The notes below the pieces were generated by a model. The model made no database searches. It was given only the letters and a program-made list of their open reading frames with translations, and had not been told where the DNA came from. A stretch of DNA of 42,415 nucleotides, from positions 621,197 to 663,611 of the forward strand of contig NZ_BMVL01000003.1 in assembly GCF_014650695.1 (NCBI RefSeq), given 5' to 3'. This stretch comes from Streptomyces avidinii. Its GTDB lineage: Bacteria; Actinomycetota; Actinomycetes; Streptomycetales; Streptomycetaceae. The position numbers were made by a program, and so were the translations under genes. This document shows, one piece after another, positions 15,417 to 27,366 of this stretch; positions within the stretch are counted from its first letter, which is position 1; every line of letters starts with the position of its first letter.

Positions 15417-16904
15417 ATGAACCTCGGACGCACGAAGAACGAACCCGGAACCCCACCCCGCCAGGGAGCCGCGCTCGCGGCGCTGGCCGCAGCGCAGTTC
15501 ACCGTCATGCTCGCCACCTCGATCGTGAACGTGGCCCTGCCGCAGATCCGTTCAGGGGTGGGCCTGTCGGACGGCGGCACCACCTGGGTGGTCAACGCCT
15601 ACGGCCTGGCGTTCGGGGCGCTGCTCCTGGCCGGCGGCCGGGCAGGCGATCTGCTCGGCCGCCGCCGTGTGCTCATCGCCAGCCTCGCGGTGTTCGCGGG
15701 AGCCTCGCTGGCGGCCGGCCTGGCCGGCTCGCCGGGCCTGCTGATCGCCGCCCGGGCCGTGCAGGGCATCGGCGCCGCCGCCATCGCACCCGCCGCACTC
15801 GCCCTGGCGATGGACCTGTTCCCGCCCGGCCCCGGACGGGGCCGGGTTCTCGGGGTGTGGGGCGCCGTCTCCGGCGCGGGCGGAGCGGGGGGCGTCCTGC
15901 TGGGCGGGGTACTCACCCAGGCATGGGGCTGGCCCTGGCTCTTCCACGCCGTCGCGCTCGGTACGACGCTGGTCCTCATCGCCGTGGCGGCGCTCGTGCC
16001 CCGGGCCGGCACCCGCGGGTCCGGGCGGTTCGACCTGCTGGGTACCGCGACCGTCACCCTCGCCCTGACCTGCCTGGTGTGGGCACTGACCGGCGCCCGC
16101 GCCCAGGGCTGGACCGACGCCGGGGTGCTGGCCGCCCTCCTGGGCGCCGCCGTGCTGCTCATGGTCTTCGTCCTCGTCGAACGCCGCCGACCGGACGCCC
16201 TGGTCCCGGCCAGGCTGTTCACGGCCGGCCGCGTCGCCGCGGGCAATCTGCTGATGGCGCTGCTGGGGTCCGTATGGATCGCGCTGTTCTTCTTCCTCCC
16301 GCTCTACCAGCAACAGGTCCTCGGCATGAGCCCGCTGGCCACCGGCGCCGGCCAACTCCCGCTGGCCGTGGCCAACATGCTCGGCGCGATCCTCGCGCCC
16401 CGAATCGCCGCCCGCATCGGCACCACGGCGACCCTGACCACGGGCCTGCTCGCCGAGGCCGCCGGGCTGCTGTGGCTGTCACGGATGAGAGCGGACGGGA
16501 GCTATCTCGTCGACGCCCTCGGCCCGAGCGTCCTGGTCGGCCTGGGCCTGAGCCTCGCCTTCGTCCAGCTCACCGCGCTCGCGGTGGACGGCGTCCCGCG
16601 GCAGGACACGGGCCTGGCTGGCGGACTGGTGAACACCACCCGCCAGGTCGGGGGCGCGATCGGTCTCGCAGCCCTCGCCACCCTGGCCGGCTCCGTCACC
16701 GCCCGCGCCGCCACGCACCAGCCCCACCTGGAAGCCCTCACCGCGGGCTACCGGGCCGCCTTCGCGGTCTCCGCCGCGGTCCTGGCCGCCACCGCACTCC
16801 TCGCGGTGCCGCTCACCCGCCCGCTGCGCTGCTCCCGCCGCGTCGCCGCGCCTGCCACCCCCTCCCCACAGGACCGGCCGGCCGAACACGCCTCCGCCAC
16901 CTGA
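15417..16904 (+). CDS. MFS drug-exporter-type transporter (14-TM EmrB/QacA class)
   Basis: A 495-aa membrane protein. It shows 'FTVMLATSIVNVALPQI' in TM1 (motif D1 of DHA2 exporters), 'LLLAGGRAGDLLGRRRVL' (motif A, about residues 64-81), 'RAVQGIGAAAIAPAALAL' (motif B) and 'GVWGAVSGAGGAGGVLLGGVL' (motif C, antiporter signature). About fourteen hydrophobic segments are visible. DHA2 members export drugs or metabolites by proton antiport. No Shine-Dalgarno is obvious before the ATG. It may be co-transcribed with the SRPBCC and membrane protein genes downstream; its position after ectD need not mean it moves ectoine. Confidence 0.92.
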   Translation: MNLGRTKNEPGTPPRQGAALAALAAAQFTVMLATSIVNVALPQIRSGVGLSDGGTTWVVNAYGLAFGALLLAGGRAGDLLGRRRVLIASLAVFAGASLAAGLAGSPGLLIAARAVQGIGAAAIAPAALALAMDLFPPGPGRGRVLGVWGAVSGAGGAGGVLLGGVLTQAWGWPWLFHAVALGTTLVLIAVAALVPRAGTRGSGRFDLLGTATVTLALTCLVWALTGARAQGWTDAGVLAALLGAAVLLMVFVLVERRRPDALVPARLFTAGRVAAGNLLMALLGSVWIALFFFLPLYQQQVLGMSPLATGAGQLPLAVANMLGAILAPRIAARIGTTATLTTGLLAEAAGLLWLSRMRADGSYLVDALGPSVLVGLGLSLAFVQLTALAVDGVPRQDTGLAGGLVNTTRQVGGAIGLAALATLAGSVTARAATHQPHLEALTAGYRAAFAVSAAVLAATALLAVPLTRPLRCSRRVAAPATPSPQDRPAEHASAT

Positions 16905-16949
16905 TCCCGTACCCGATCCGACAACCCGACGACCGACAAGGACACATCC

Positions 16950-17399
16950 ATGCACACCACCATCGACACCACGGCCCCCGTCGTCGTCCGCCTCTCGACG
17001 GCGATCGACGCCCCTCCCGCCACCGTCTGGGAGCTGCACACCGACATCGACAACTGGGCGGCCTGGAACGACGGCGTCGACCGGGCCCGGCTGGACGGCC
17101 CGCTGGAGGTCGGCAGCCGCTTCACCTGGCTCACCCACGGACTGAGAATCACCTCCACGCTCCTCGAACTGGTCCCCGGACAGCGGATCGTCTGGGGCGG
17201 GACGGTCGACGGCATCCTCGGCATCCACGTGTGGACCTTCGAAGCGTCCGGCGCCGGTGCAGGTGTCACCGTCCACACCGAGGAGTCGTGGAGCGGAGAC
17301 CCCGTCGACGCCGCGGTCGACGAACTCACCATCGCCCTGCGGAGCTCCCTGCAGAGCTGGCTCGACAGCCTCAAGGCACGCGCCGAACAGACCGCCTGA
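16950..17399 (+). CDS. SRPBCC (START/polyketide-cyclase-like) protein
   Basis: A 149-aa single-domain protein. Its N-terminal strand 'VRLSTAIDAPPATVWELHTDIDNWAAWNDGVDRAR' is the standard start of the SRPBCC hydrophobic-ligand fold, and the C-terminal long helix 'LRSSLQSWLDSLKARAEQ' closes the pocket. The family includes aromatase/cyclases, AHSA1-like proteins and lipid binders, so the ligand cannot be named. AAGGA lies about 8 bases before the ATG. It sits 45 bases after the MFS gene on the same strand. Confidence 0.88.
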   Translation: MHTTIDTTAPVVVRLSTAIDAPPATVWELHTDIDNWAAWNDGVDRARLDGPLEVGSRFTWLTHGLRITSTLLELVPGQRIVWGGTVDGILGIHVWTFEASGAGAGVTVHTEESWSGDPVDAAVDELTIALRSSLQSWLDSLKARAEQTA

Positions 17400-17446
17400 C
17401 CGTCAGCCCCGCCCCCACCACGCCGCCCCCGATGGAGGTTTCCCCC

Positions 17447-18052
17447 GTGTCCAGCCACACCACCCTCTCGCCGCCCGTCGTCCAGGACCACCCCACCCGC
17501 CGCCCGCGCGAGGTCGACAACCGCGCGGCCTACGTCAGCTTCGGGCTCGCCTACGTACTCGGCCACGGCGCGGCCGCGGCCTCCCACGGCGCCGCACCCC
17601 TGCTCGACCTGCCCGGCTGGCTGCCGACGGCCCTCCTCGGCCTCGGGCTCGTGACCGGCATCGCCCTGGCCACCGCCGCCGCCCTGCGGGCCCAGCACGG
17701 GGCCACCGCACCGGAGGTCCTCTCCGGCAAGCTGCTGGGTGCCGCCTGGATCACCGCCTTCACCGCGCTGTTCCTCGCCATCACCGGCCTGACCTCCGTG
17801 CTCGACCATCCGGAACTCCAGTCCGTCCTGTGGCCCGCCGGCTCCGGACTCGTCGTCGGCCTGCTCTACCTCGCGGAAGGCGCCGTACGCCGCAACGTGC
17901 TGCACTACAGCCTCGGCGTCTGGCTCGCCATCACCTCCACCGCGGCCCTCGCGCTCGCCGCCCCCGCGTTCTACTGGGTCCTCGCCGTCGGCGGTGGCGG
18001 CGCCTACGTCCTCGCCGCGGCCCTCGAACACCGCCGCCTCCACGCCCTCTGA
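17447..18052 (+). CDS. Multi-pass membrane protein, unknown function
   Basis: A 201-aa protein starting at GTG 17447 with ATGGAGG about 9 bases upstream. After a polar N-terminus of about 30 residues there are about six hydrophobic helices, for example 'AAYVSFGLAYVLGHGAAAAS', 'LLGLGLVTGIALATAAAL', 'AAWITAFTALFLAITGL' and 'FYWVLAVGGGGAYVLAAAL'. No transporter motif is recognised. The third gene of a probable MFS-SRPBCC-membrane set, 47 bases after the SRPBCC gene. Confidence 0.8.
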   Translation: MSSHTTLSPPVVQDHPTRRPREVDNRAAYVSFGLAYVLGHGAAAASHGAAPLLDLPGWLPTALLGLGLVTGIALATAAALRAQHGATAPEVLSGKLLGAAWITAFTALFLAITGLTSVLDHPELQSVLWPAGSGLVVGLLYLAEGAVRRNVLHYSLGVWLAITSTAALALAAPAFYWVLAVGGGGAYVLAAALEHRRLHAL

Positions 18053-18058
18053 CGGCCG

Positions 18059-18664
18059 TCAGGGCCGCAGGCCGGCCCGCCGGAGGGCGACCTCGGACAG
18101 CTCGCCGATGACGCGCTCGTCCCCGCGCCGCCAGGCGTCGGCGAGACCGCCCGCAGGGGTGGGGAGCGCGGCGAGGTCGCCCAGCGGTCCGGTCAGGGCA
18201 CGCAGGGCGAGCAGGTCGGCGCCGCCCGGCGCGTCGAACAGGCGCCGCAGGGTGATGCTGCGCCGGATCCAGCGCAGGCGCGCGGGGAGCCACAGCAGCA
18301 GGACGACGGCCACCGGGAGGACGATCAGGGCGAGCGCGGTCAGCGTGGCCAGCTGGCCGACGGCATCCTGCATCGACTGTCCGGCATCGGCGATGCCGGT
18401 ACTGGCGTCGGCCGCCGACCGGAGCGGCTTCTTCAGGAGGTCGCCGACGAACGGCACGTTCGAGGCGGCGTCGCCGGCGTCGGAGAGTCCGGAGGCGAGG
18501 CTGTCGCCCGAGCTCTCGACCCTCCGCCCCGGCTCGGCCAGCATCATGATCGCGTCGTGGACGGTCAGGGCGAACCACACCGCGGCGGCCATGAGGCCCA
18601 CGGCGATCAGGTCCGCGAGTACCTGGCGGTTCCGACGTGCGGGGGTCTGTGCGTAGAGGCGCAT
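18059..18664 (-). CDS. Two-helix membrane protein, unknown function
   Basis: A 201-aa protein with one TM helix near the N-terminus ('LIAVGLMAAAVWFALTV', about residues 19-35) and one in the middle ('LTALALIVLPVAVVLLLWL', about residues 107-125). The extracytoplasmic loop between them is Ser/Asp/Ala-rich; the C-terminal tail is basic and helical. The family is frequent in Streptomyces without assigned function. It is convergent with the preceding membrane-protein gene (6-base gap) and lies downstream of the katG hairpin, so it probably has its own promoter. Confidence 0.8.
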   Translation of the reverse strand: MRLYAQTPARRNRQVLADLIAVGLMAAAVWFALTVHDAIMMLAEPGRRVESSGDSLASGLSDAGDAASNVPFVGDLLKKPLRSAADASTGIADAGQSMQDAVGQLATLTALALIVLPVAVVLLLWLPARLRWIRRSITLRRLFDAPGGADLLALRALTGPLGDLAALPTPAGGLADAWRRGDERVIGELSEVALRRAGLRP

Positions 18665-18797
18665 CGGCGGGCTCCCGTTCGAGTCAGGACGTCGAGGAGG
18701 TACGGGCCCCTCGGGCGGGCCCGGCCGGTCGGCAGACCGTACGCCGGGTCTCTACCCTTCCACCGGCCCCTGTGGACGAAGCGCGCACTGCCGGAAC

Positions 18798-18832
18798 CGG
18801 GCGGGCGGGCCGGCCGACGGCCCGCCCGCCCG
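18798..18832. terminator. Strong terminator hairpin downstream of katG
   Basis: A perfect 15-bp GC stem, CGGGCGGGCGGGCCG (18798-18812) with CGGCCCGCCCGCCCG (18818-18832), and a 5-base loop. It lies about 35 bases past the katG stop on the minus strand. Confidence 0.85.
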
Positions 18833-18838
18833 CCCGTC

Positions 18839-18866
18839 GGGCCCGGCAAGATCCGGAAGAGACGGC
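18839..18866. repeat. 3'-flanking repeat, half-copy at katG stop
   Basis: GGGCCCGGCAAGATCCGGAA continuing GAGACGGC, directly against the katG stop codon. Nearly identical to the copy at 5751-5778 and to the boundary of 2997-3158. Confidence 0.8.
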
Positions 18867-21674
<2,808 letters not shown>

Positions 21675-22676
21675 TCACCCGGAGCCTGCGCCCCGGGCCC
21701 GGTACGCGCCGGGCGTGATGCCCTCCCACCGGGTGAAGGCGCGGACCAGTGTCGTGGCTCCGCTCAGCCCGACGAGCGGGGCGACCCGGTCGAGCGGCAG
21801 GTCCGTGGTCTCCAGCAGCCGACGGGCCCGGCGGTGCCTGGCGGCGTCGAGGAGGGCCCGCCAGGAGGTGCCCTCCTCCTGGAGGGACCGGCGCAGGGTA
21901 CGGGGGCTGAGGTGGACGCCCCGGCCCGCGTCGGCGAGGCCGGTGCCGTCGAGCGGGGCGTGGTCCAGCCACTGCCGGACCCGCTCCGCGAGGGTCACGG
22001 AGGCCGACAGTTCCCGCAGCAGCCGGTCGGCGTAGGCGCGGTGCAGGGCGCCGAGTTCGGGGTCGTGCGGGGCGCGGGGCCGGTCGAGGTCGCGGTTGGC
22101 GACGGTGATCGCGTTCTCGGCGGCGCCGAAGGCGACGGGGCAGCCGAGGACCCGGGCATACGGTGCGGCGGAGCCGGTACGGGCGTGGGTGAAGGACACC
22201 GACCGCGGCGCCCAGTCGTCCCCGGCGATCCAGCGGGCGGCCCGCACGATGCCGGTGACGACCGCCTCCACCTGCTGGGGGTGCATGGTGGCCGGGTCGA
22301 CGGTCGGCCGGTAACGGACACGGGTGGCCTCGCCGCCGCGTTCCAGGGAGACCGTGCCGGCCTGGCTGACCAGGGGGTGGTAGCGGACCGCCGCTTCGGC
22401 GGCTTCCGCGAGGCTCGCGCAGGTGAGCACCACATGACCGAGGACGTGCAGGCTGCCCGGCTTGATCCCGTCCCCGACGCGGAGACCGGCGTACGGGTCG
22501 CCACCGCGGGTGCCGATCACCGTGTCCCAGAGGGCGCGCACCTCGGTGAAGGGGAGCCGGTCCGCGGGCGATGCCCAGGCACCGGGCCCGGCCGTGCCGC
22601 CGGCGCCGTCCGCCGTGGCGCTCAGGACGGCGCGCGCGTAGGACGCGGCGACGGTGGACGGCTCGATGGTGGGCAC
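21675..22676 (-). CDS. AraC-family regulator with arabinose-binding-type N-domain
   Basis: A 333-aa regulator. The N-terminal ~210 residues match the Arabinose_bd (OruR/ArgR-like) domain: 'YAGLRVGDGIKPGSLHVLGHVVLTCASLAEA', later 'FGAAENAITVANRDLDRP'. The C-terminal AraC helix-turn-helix pair is clear: 'VHLSPRTLRRSLQEEGTSWRALLDAARHRRARRLL' and 'LDRVAPLVGLSGATTLVRAFTRWEGITPGAYR'. It is divergent from the DJ-1/PfpI gene (193 bases between starts), its most likely target. Confidence 0.93.
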   Translation of the reverse strand: MPTIEPSTVAASYARAVLSATADGAGGTAGPGAWASPADRLPFTEVRALWDTVIGTRGGDPYAGLRVGDGIKPGSLHVLGHVVLTCASLAEAAEAAVRYHPLVSQAGTVSLERGGEATRVRYRPTVDPATMHPQQVEAVVTGIVRAARWIAGDDWAPRSVSFTHARTGSAAPYARVLGCPVAFGAAENAITVANRDLDRPRAPHDPELGALHRAYADRLLRELSASVTLAERVRQWLDHAPLDGTGLADAGRGVHLSPRTLRRSLQEEGTSWRALLDAARHRRARRLLETTDLPLDRVAPLVGLSGATTLVRAFTRWEGITPGAYRARGAGSG

Positions 22677-22869
22677 GGCGGCCAGTCAATGCCGGGGCGC
22701 GGCCGCCGTCAACCGGCCGCGGGGGCCGGGAAGTCAACGAGGTGGCCGCCGGGGTCAATGACCGGGCCCGGCGGGGCTCGTAGGGTCGGGCTGCCCGGAC
22801 CGGCAGGCCGGCCCGCAGACACGCCGGTCCGCAGCCGGTTCGCCGCATGCGCACCCGAAGGAGCACCTT

Positions 22870-23655
22870 GTGATCGTCTTTCTGCTGCCCTCGTCCGGCT
22901 ACGACCCGACCGAGGCGGCCGTGCCCTGGGCCGCGTTGCGCGACGCCGGGTACGACGTACGGTTCGCGACGCCCGACGGGCGGGTCGCCCTGGCCGACCA
23001 ACGGCTGACGGACACCGGCTTCTCCTGGCTCTCCCCGTGGCTGATGACCCGGCGCGCCGAGCTGGCGGCCTACCGGCGGCTGACCGAGGACCCCTGGTTC
23101 CGTGCCCCGCTGTCCTACGCCGAGGTCGATCCGGTCGTCCTGGCGGGGCTGTTCGTGCCCGGCGGGCACGCTCAGGGGATGCGTACGCTGCTGGAGGACA
23201 CGGTTGCGCAGCGGTTGTTCGCGCGGGTCTTCCTGCTGGGGCTGCCGGTGGGTGCGGTGTGCCACGGCGTGCTGCTGGCCGCGCGGGCGAAGGACCCCAC
23301 GACCGGGCGGTCGGTGCTCCACGGGCGGCGGACCACGGCCCTGACCTCGCTGCTGGAACTGACCGCCTGGAACCTGACCCGGGTGTGGCTGGGCCGCTAC
23401 TACCGGACCTACCCGGCGACCGTCCAGGCGGAGGTCACCGCGGCCCTCGCCGATCCGGGCCACTTCCTGGCCGGCCCGCCGCTGCCGGTCCGGGACACCG
23501 CGGCGCACCCCGGCCGCGGATTCACCGTGCGGGACGGCAACTACGTCTCCGCCCGCTGGCCGGGAGACTGCCACCGCCTGGCGGCGGACTACCTCGCCCT
23601 GGTCCGCTCGCACCGGCAGGCTCCCGCTCCGTCCACCACGGAGAGCGGGAACTGA
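22870..23655 (+). CDS. DJ-1/PfpI family (class I glutamine amidotransferase-like) protein
   Basis: A 261-aa protein. It opens 'IVFLLPSSGYDPTEAAVPW' and 'GYDVRFATPDG', has 'GLFVPGGHAQGMRTLLED' (about residues 94-111) and the nucleophile elbow 'PVGAVCHGVLLAAR' with the catalytic Cys (about residue 137). It ends 'VRDGNYVSARWPGDCHRLAADYL', typical of the DJ-1/PfpI fold. Members are glyoxalases, chaperones or amidases; the substrate is unknown. AAGGAG lies just before the GTG start. It is longer than simple DJ-1 proteins because of an insert after the elbow, the form common in actinobacteria. Confidence 0.9.
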   Translation: MIVFLLPSSGYDPTEAAVPWAALRDAGYDVRFATPDGRVALADQRLTDTGFSWLSPWLMTRRAELAAYRRLTEDPWFRAPLSYAEVDPVVLAGLFVPGGHAQGMRTLLEDTVAQRLFARVFLLGLPVGAVCHGVLLAARAKDPTTGRSVLHGRRTTALTSLLELTAWNLTRVWLGRYYRTYPATVQAEVTAALADPGHFLAGPPLPVRDTAAHPGRGFTVRDGNYVSARWPGDCHRLAADYLALVRSHRQAPAPSTTESGN

Positions 23656-23695
23656 CAGGGCCCTTCGCGGCCGGCGGGCCACCGGGCAGCAGATG

Positions 23696-24979
23696 TCACG
23701 CGGGATCCCGGTCCGGCGCCGCCGGCGGATCCACCCGCTCCTCCCCGACCGCCACGGGGGACGGCTCCGCCGAACCGTCGTCCCCGGCGTGGGCGCGCAG
23801 GTGGCCGATCACCGTGTTGGCCACGGCTACCAGCGGGACGGCGACGACCGCTCCGCCGATGCCGGCGACCACCCCACCGGTGGCGACGGCCAGGACCACG
23901 GCCAGCGGGTGGACCCGTACGGCCCTCCCGAGGATGAACGGCTGCAGCACGTGGCCCTCGATCTGCTGGACGACGAGCACGATCAGCAGGGTCATCAGCG
24001 CGGTGAACACCCCCTGGGTGACCAGCGCGACGACCACCGCGAGGGCCCCGGACGCGACGGCGCCCACGAGGGGCACGAACGAGGCCAGGAAGATCACCAC
24101 GGCGATGGGGACGGCGAGCGGCACGCCCAGGAAGTAGATGCCGAGGCCGATGAAGAGGGCGTCGATGAAGGCGACGATCAAGGTTCCGCGGACGTAGGCG
24201 GTCAGGGTGCCCCAGGCGGCCGGGCCCGCGTCTGCCACGTCCGGCCGGGCGGCGGCGGGGACCAGTTTGAGCGTCCACTGCCAGATGCGCCTGCCGTCAT
24301 ACAGCAGGAAGAGCGTTGAGAACATCGCCAGCAGCATGCCGGTGATGATCTCCACCAGGACGGTCACGCCCCGGAGCCCGGTCGAGGTGATCTCGCTGGT
24401 GCTGGTGCCGATGGCGTCGCTCAGGCTGCCGGCGACGTCGTTGATCTGCTGCTCGGTCACGTGGAAGGGGCTGTCGAGGAGCCATCGTTTCAGCTCCTCG
24501 ATGCCTTCCTGGAGCCGCCCTGACAGGTTGTCGAGGTTGTCGAGCACCTGCCAGACGACGAACCAGCCGATCAGCCCCAGGACGACGAATCCGAAGACCG
24601 CGGTGAGGGCGGTCGACAGCCCCCGGGACAGCCTCGCCCGGTGCAGCCGGGCGACCGTCGGTTCCAGCAGGGCCGTGATCAGCAGCGCGGCCGCGAAGGC
24701 CAGGACGACGAGCCGGACCGAACCGATCACCCGCATGACGACCCACAGCGCGGCCGCGAGCACCAGGAACCGCCAGCCGGCCTCGGCCGCGACCCGTACA
24801 CCCCAGGGCACCGCCCGGGCTGGGTCCGGGTCGCGCGGACGGGCCCGGCGGGCTTCCGCCACGCGCTGCCGCTCGGCCAGCAGCTCGGCCTCGTGCCGCG
24901 CCTGCACCTGCGTACGACGCTCACCGAGCGCCGCGGCGCCGTCCTTCACCCGACCGAGCCAACCATGGATCCCAGGCAT
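23696..24979 (-). CDS. AI-2E family (PerM-like) membrane permease
   Basis: A 427-aa membrane protein. A cytoplasmic coiled-coil-like N-terminus ('RHEAELLAERQRVAEARR') is followed by about eight TM helices. Typical family features are 'VMRVIGSVRLVVLAFAAALL', a periplasmic helical part ('NLSGRLQEGIEELKRWL'), 'FSTLFLLYDGRRIWQW', 'FIGLGIYFLGVPLAVPIAVVIF' and 'QQIEGHVLQPFILGRAVRVHP', the strongly conserved C-terminal signature. The family name comes from proposed autoinducer-2 export, which is not established for actinomycetes; some members act in Na+ or pH homeostasis. It is divergent from the MMPL gene. Confidence 0.92.
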   Translation of the reverse strand: MPGIHGWLGRVKDGAAALGERRTQVQARHEAELLAERQRVAEARRARPRDPDPARAVPWGVRVAAEAGWRFLVLAAALWVVMRVIGSVRLVVLAFAAALLITALLEPTVARLHRARLSRGLSTALTAVFGFVVLGLIGWFVVWQVLDNLDNLSGRLQEGIEELKRWLLDSPFHVTEQQINDVAGSLSDAIGTSTSEITSTGLRGVTVLVEIITGMLLAMFSTLFLLYDGRRIWQWTLKLVPAAARPDVADAGPAAWGTLTAYVRGTLIVAFIDALFIGLGIYFLGVPLAVPIAVVIFLASFVPLVGAVASGALAVVVALVTQGVFTALMTLLIVLVVQQIEGHVLQPFILGRAVRVHPLAVVLAVATGGVVAGIGGAVVAVPLVAVANTVIGHLRAHAGDDGSAEPSPVAVGEERVDPPAAPDRDPA

Positions 24980-25074
24980 CCGGAACCTCCCTCACCCCGC
25001 CGTCTGCCCCGGATCCGGGGGATCAGGCCGGTGCGGCCCGACGCGTTCGAAGCGGCGTGTCGGGCCGGGAAGTG

Positions 25075-25091
25075 ATGCAGAAACGCTGCAT
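25075..25091. promoter_or_regulatory. Short palindrome in the AI-2E/MMPL divergent region
   Basis: ATGCAG-N5-CTGCAT, a perfect 6+6 inverted repeat, 96 bases before the AI-2E start and 120 before the MMPL start. A possible operator; no regulator gene is adjacent. Confidence 0.35.
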
Positions 25092-25210
25092 GTTGCCCCT
25101 GGGGCGCCCGCACCCGGAAGGTGGCCCCCCGTACCGGGGGAGTGTCCGACTGCCCCCGGTCCCCTTCCAGGGACCCTTCCCGGTCCACCCGCACCCGTTC
25201 CAGGAGCATC

Positions 25211-27265
25211 ATGCGCACCTCGCCCCGAGCGGCCCGGTGGCTGCTGCCCGTCCTCCTCCTCGTGGTCTGGCTTGGCGTGGGAGGGAGCCTCGGCCCCTAC
25301 GCGGGAAAGCTCGGCGAGGTCTCCACCAACGACCAGGCGGCCTTCCTCCCCCGCAGCGCCGAATCCACCCGGGTCGCCCGGGCCCAGGACGCCTTCCGAC
25401 AGGAGGAGTCCCTGCCGGCCGTGGTGGTCTGGACGGCGGACGGCGCCGCGGGAGTGACACCGGCCGCGACCGCCTCCGGGCGGGCCGCACTGGCCGCGCT
25501 GGAGGGCCGCCCCTGGATCGCGGGTCCGCCGTCCCCGGTCGTCGTGTCGCGCGACGGCCGGGCGATGCAGGCGGTGGTGCCCCTGGACCCCGCACTGGGC
25601 GACGAACTGCCCGCGGCGATCGCCGAGATCCGCACGGCCGGATCCCTGGTCGCGGCCACCACCTTCCACGTGACGGGACCGGCGGCCACCCGGGCCGACC
25701 TGTCGGAGGCCTTCGCCGGAATCGACGGGTTGCTGCTGGGCGTGGCACTGGCCGCCGTCCTCGTGATCCTGCTGCTCGTCTACCGCAGCGTCCTCCTGCC
25801 GCTGCTGATCATCATCGCGGCGGTGTTCGCCCTCTCCCTGGCCTGCGCGATCGTCTACGCCCTGGCGAGCGCGGGTCTGGTGCGGGTGGACGGGCAGGTC
25901 CAGGGGATCCTCTCGATCCTCGTCATCGGCGCGGCCACCGACTACGCCCTCCTGCTGACCGCTCGGTTCCGCGAGGAGCTGGGGCACACCGAGGACCGGT
26001 ACGCGGCCATGCGCGCGGCCCTTCGGCAGTCCTGGGGCCCGGTCGTGGCGAGCGCCGGCACCGTGGCCCTGGGCCTGCTCGCCCTGTTCCTCAGCGACCT
26101 GACCAACAACCGGGCTCTGGGGCCCGTCGGGGCGATCGGGATCGTCTGCGCGGTGGCGAGCGCCCTCACCTTCCTGCCGGCGGCGCTGGTGCTGCTGGGA
26201 CGCAAGGCCTACTGGCCGGCGCACGTGACCGCCGGGAGCGGCGCGGCCGGTATCTGGAGCCGGATCGCCGCCCTGGTGAGCGGTGCGCCCCGGCGGGTAT
26301 GGGCCGTGGCCCTGGCGGGCCTGCTCGCGTGCGCCGCCTTCGCGCCCGCCCTGCACTCGGGCGGTGTTCCGCTGGACGAGATCTTCGTCAACGAGGCCCC
26401 TTCGGTGACGGGGCAGAAGGAACTCGGCCGGCATTTCCCGGGAGGGGCGGGCAATCCGGCCGTGGTGATCGCCGCCGCCGACCGGCAGACGCAGGTACGC
26501 GAGCGCGCCGCAGGCACGCAGGGCGTGGATTCGGCCGCGGTGCGGGGCGAGAAGGACGGCCTGGTACGGATCGACGTGGTCCTGAAGGACCCGGCGGACA
26601 GCGCGGCGGCGAAGGAGACGGTGGTCAGGCTCCGTGAGGCGGTGCATCCCGTACCGGGCGCGCACGCCCTCGTCGGCGGGTACACCGCCCAGGCCCACGA
26701 CACGCAGAAGACGGCCGAGCGGGACCGCGAGGTCATCGTCCCGGTGGTGCTGGCCATCATCCTCGTCATCCTGGTGGTCCTGCTGCGCTCGCTGGTGATG
26801 CCGCTGCTGCTGGTGGCGACGGTGGCCCTCAACTTCTTTGCCACGCTGGGCGTCTCCGCCCTGGTGTTCCGCCATGTGTTCGGATTCAGCGGCACCGATG
26901 CGTCCGTCCCCCTGTACGGCTTCGTCTTCCTCGTCGCGCTGGGCGTGGACTACAACATCTTCCTCATGTCGCGGGTGCGCGAGGAGTCACTGCGCCGCGG
27001 CGTCCACGAGGGGGTGATCCGGGGTCTCACGGCCACCGGCGGGGTGATCACCTCGGCGGGGGTGGTCCTGGCCGCCACGTTCGCCGCGCTGGGTGTCATC
27101 CCGCTGGCGTTCCTCGTGCAGATCGCCTTCATCGTGGCCTTCGGCGTCCTCATGGACACGCTGGTCGTGCGCTCGCTGCTGGTCCCCGCCCTGGTCCTGG
27201 ACATCGGCCCCGCGGCCTGGTGGCCGGGCCGGCTGAGCCGCCGTCCGAGCCGCCGTCCGAGCTGA
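25211..27265 (+). CDS. MMPL/RND-type membrane transporter
   Basis: A 684-aa protein of the MMPL group. Two homologous halves each have one TM, a soluble loop and about five TMs. Key segments are 'STNDQAAFLPRSAEST' at the start of loop 1, the first TM cluster 'GLLLGVALAAVLVILLLVYRSVLLPLLIII' (about residues 175-205) with 'GAATDYALLLTARFREEL' (the conserved D-Y of proton relay, about residue 242), and the second cluster 'LVALGVDYNIFLMSRVREE' (again D-Y). Members export lipids or peptidic metabolites. AGGAG is five bases upstream of the ATG. The last codons carry a short duplication, 'RRPSRRPS'. Confidence 0.94.
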   Translation: MRTSPRAARWLLPVLLLVVWLGVGGSLGPYAGKLGEVSTNDQAAFLPRSAESTRVARAQDAFRQEESLPAVVVWTADGAAGVTPAATASGRAALAALEGRPWIAGPPSPVVVSRDGRAMQAVVPLDPALGDELPAAIAEIRTAGSLVAATTFHVTGPAATRADLSEAFAGIDGLLLGVALAAVLVILLLVYRSVLLPLLIIIAAVFALSLACAIVYALASAGLVRVDGQVQGILSILVIGAATDYALLLTARFREELGHTEDRYAAMRAALRQSWGPVVASAGTVALGLLALFLSDLTNNRALGPVGAIGIVCAVASALTFLPAALVLLGRKAYWPAHVTAGSGAAGIWSRIAALVSGAPRRVWAVALAGLLACAAFAPALHSGGVPLDEIFVNEAPSVTGQKELGRHFPGGAGNPAVVIAAADRQTQVRERAAGTQGVDSAAVRGEKDGLVRIDVVLKDPADSAAAKETVVRLREAVHPVPGAHALVGGYTAQAHDTQKTAERDREVIVPVVLAIILVILVVLLRSLVMPLLLVATVALNFFATLGVSALVFRHVFGFSGTDASVPLYGFVFLVALGVDYNIFLMSRVREESLRRGVHEGVIRGLTATGGVITSAGVVLAATFAALGVIPLAFLVQIAFIVAFGVLMDTLVVRSLLVPALVLDIGPAAWWPGRLSRRPSRRPS

Positions 27266-27366
27266 GCCTGCGTCCGGCCCGCCCGGACAACACACCCGGG
27301 CGTTCTGGTCCGTGCACCGTCGTGGCGGCACACTGGAGCTCCACGCCCCGCAGCGTCAGGAGCGAC

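Noticed and set aside
15417..18052. Dedicated ectoine export role for the MFS/SRPBCC/membrane set
   Set aside because: A hairpin separates it from ectD, and the MFS belongs to the drug-export DHA2 class; adjacency alone is not enough.
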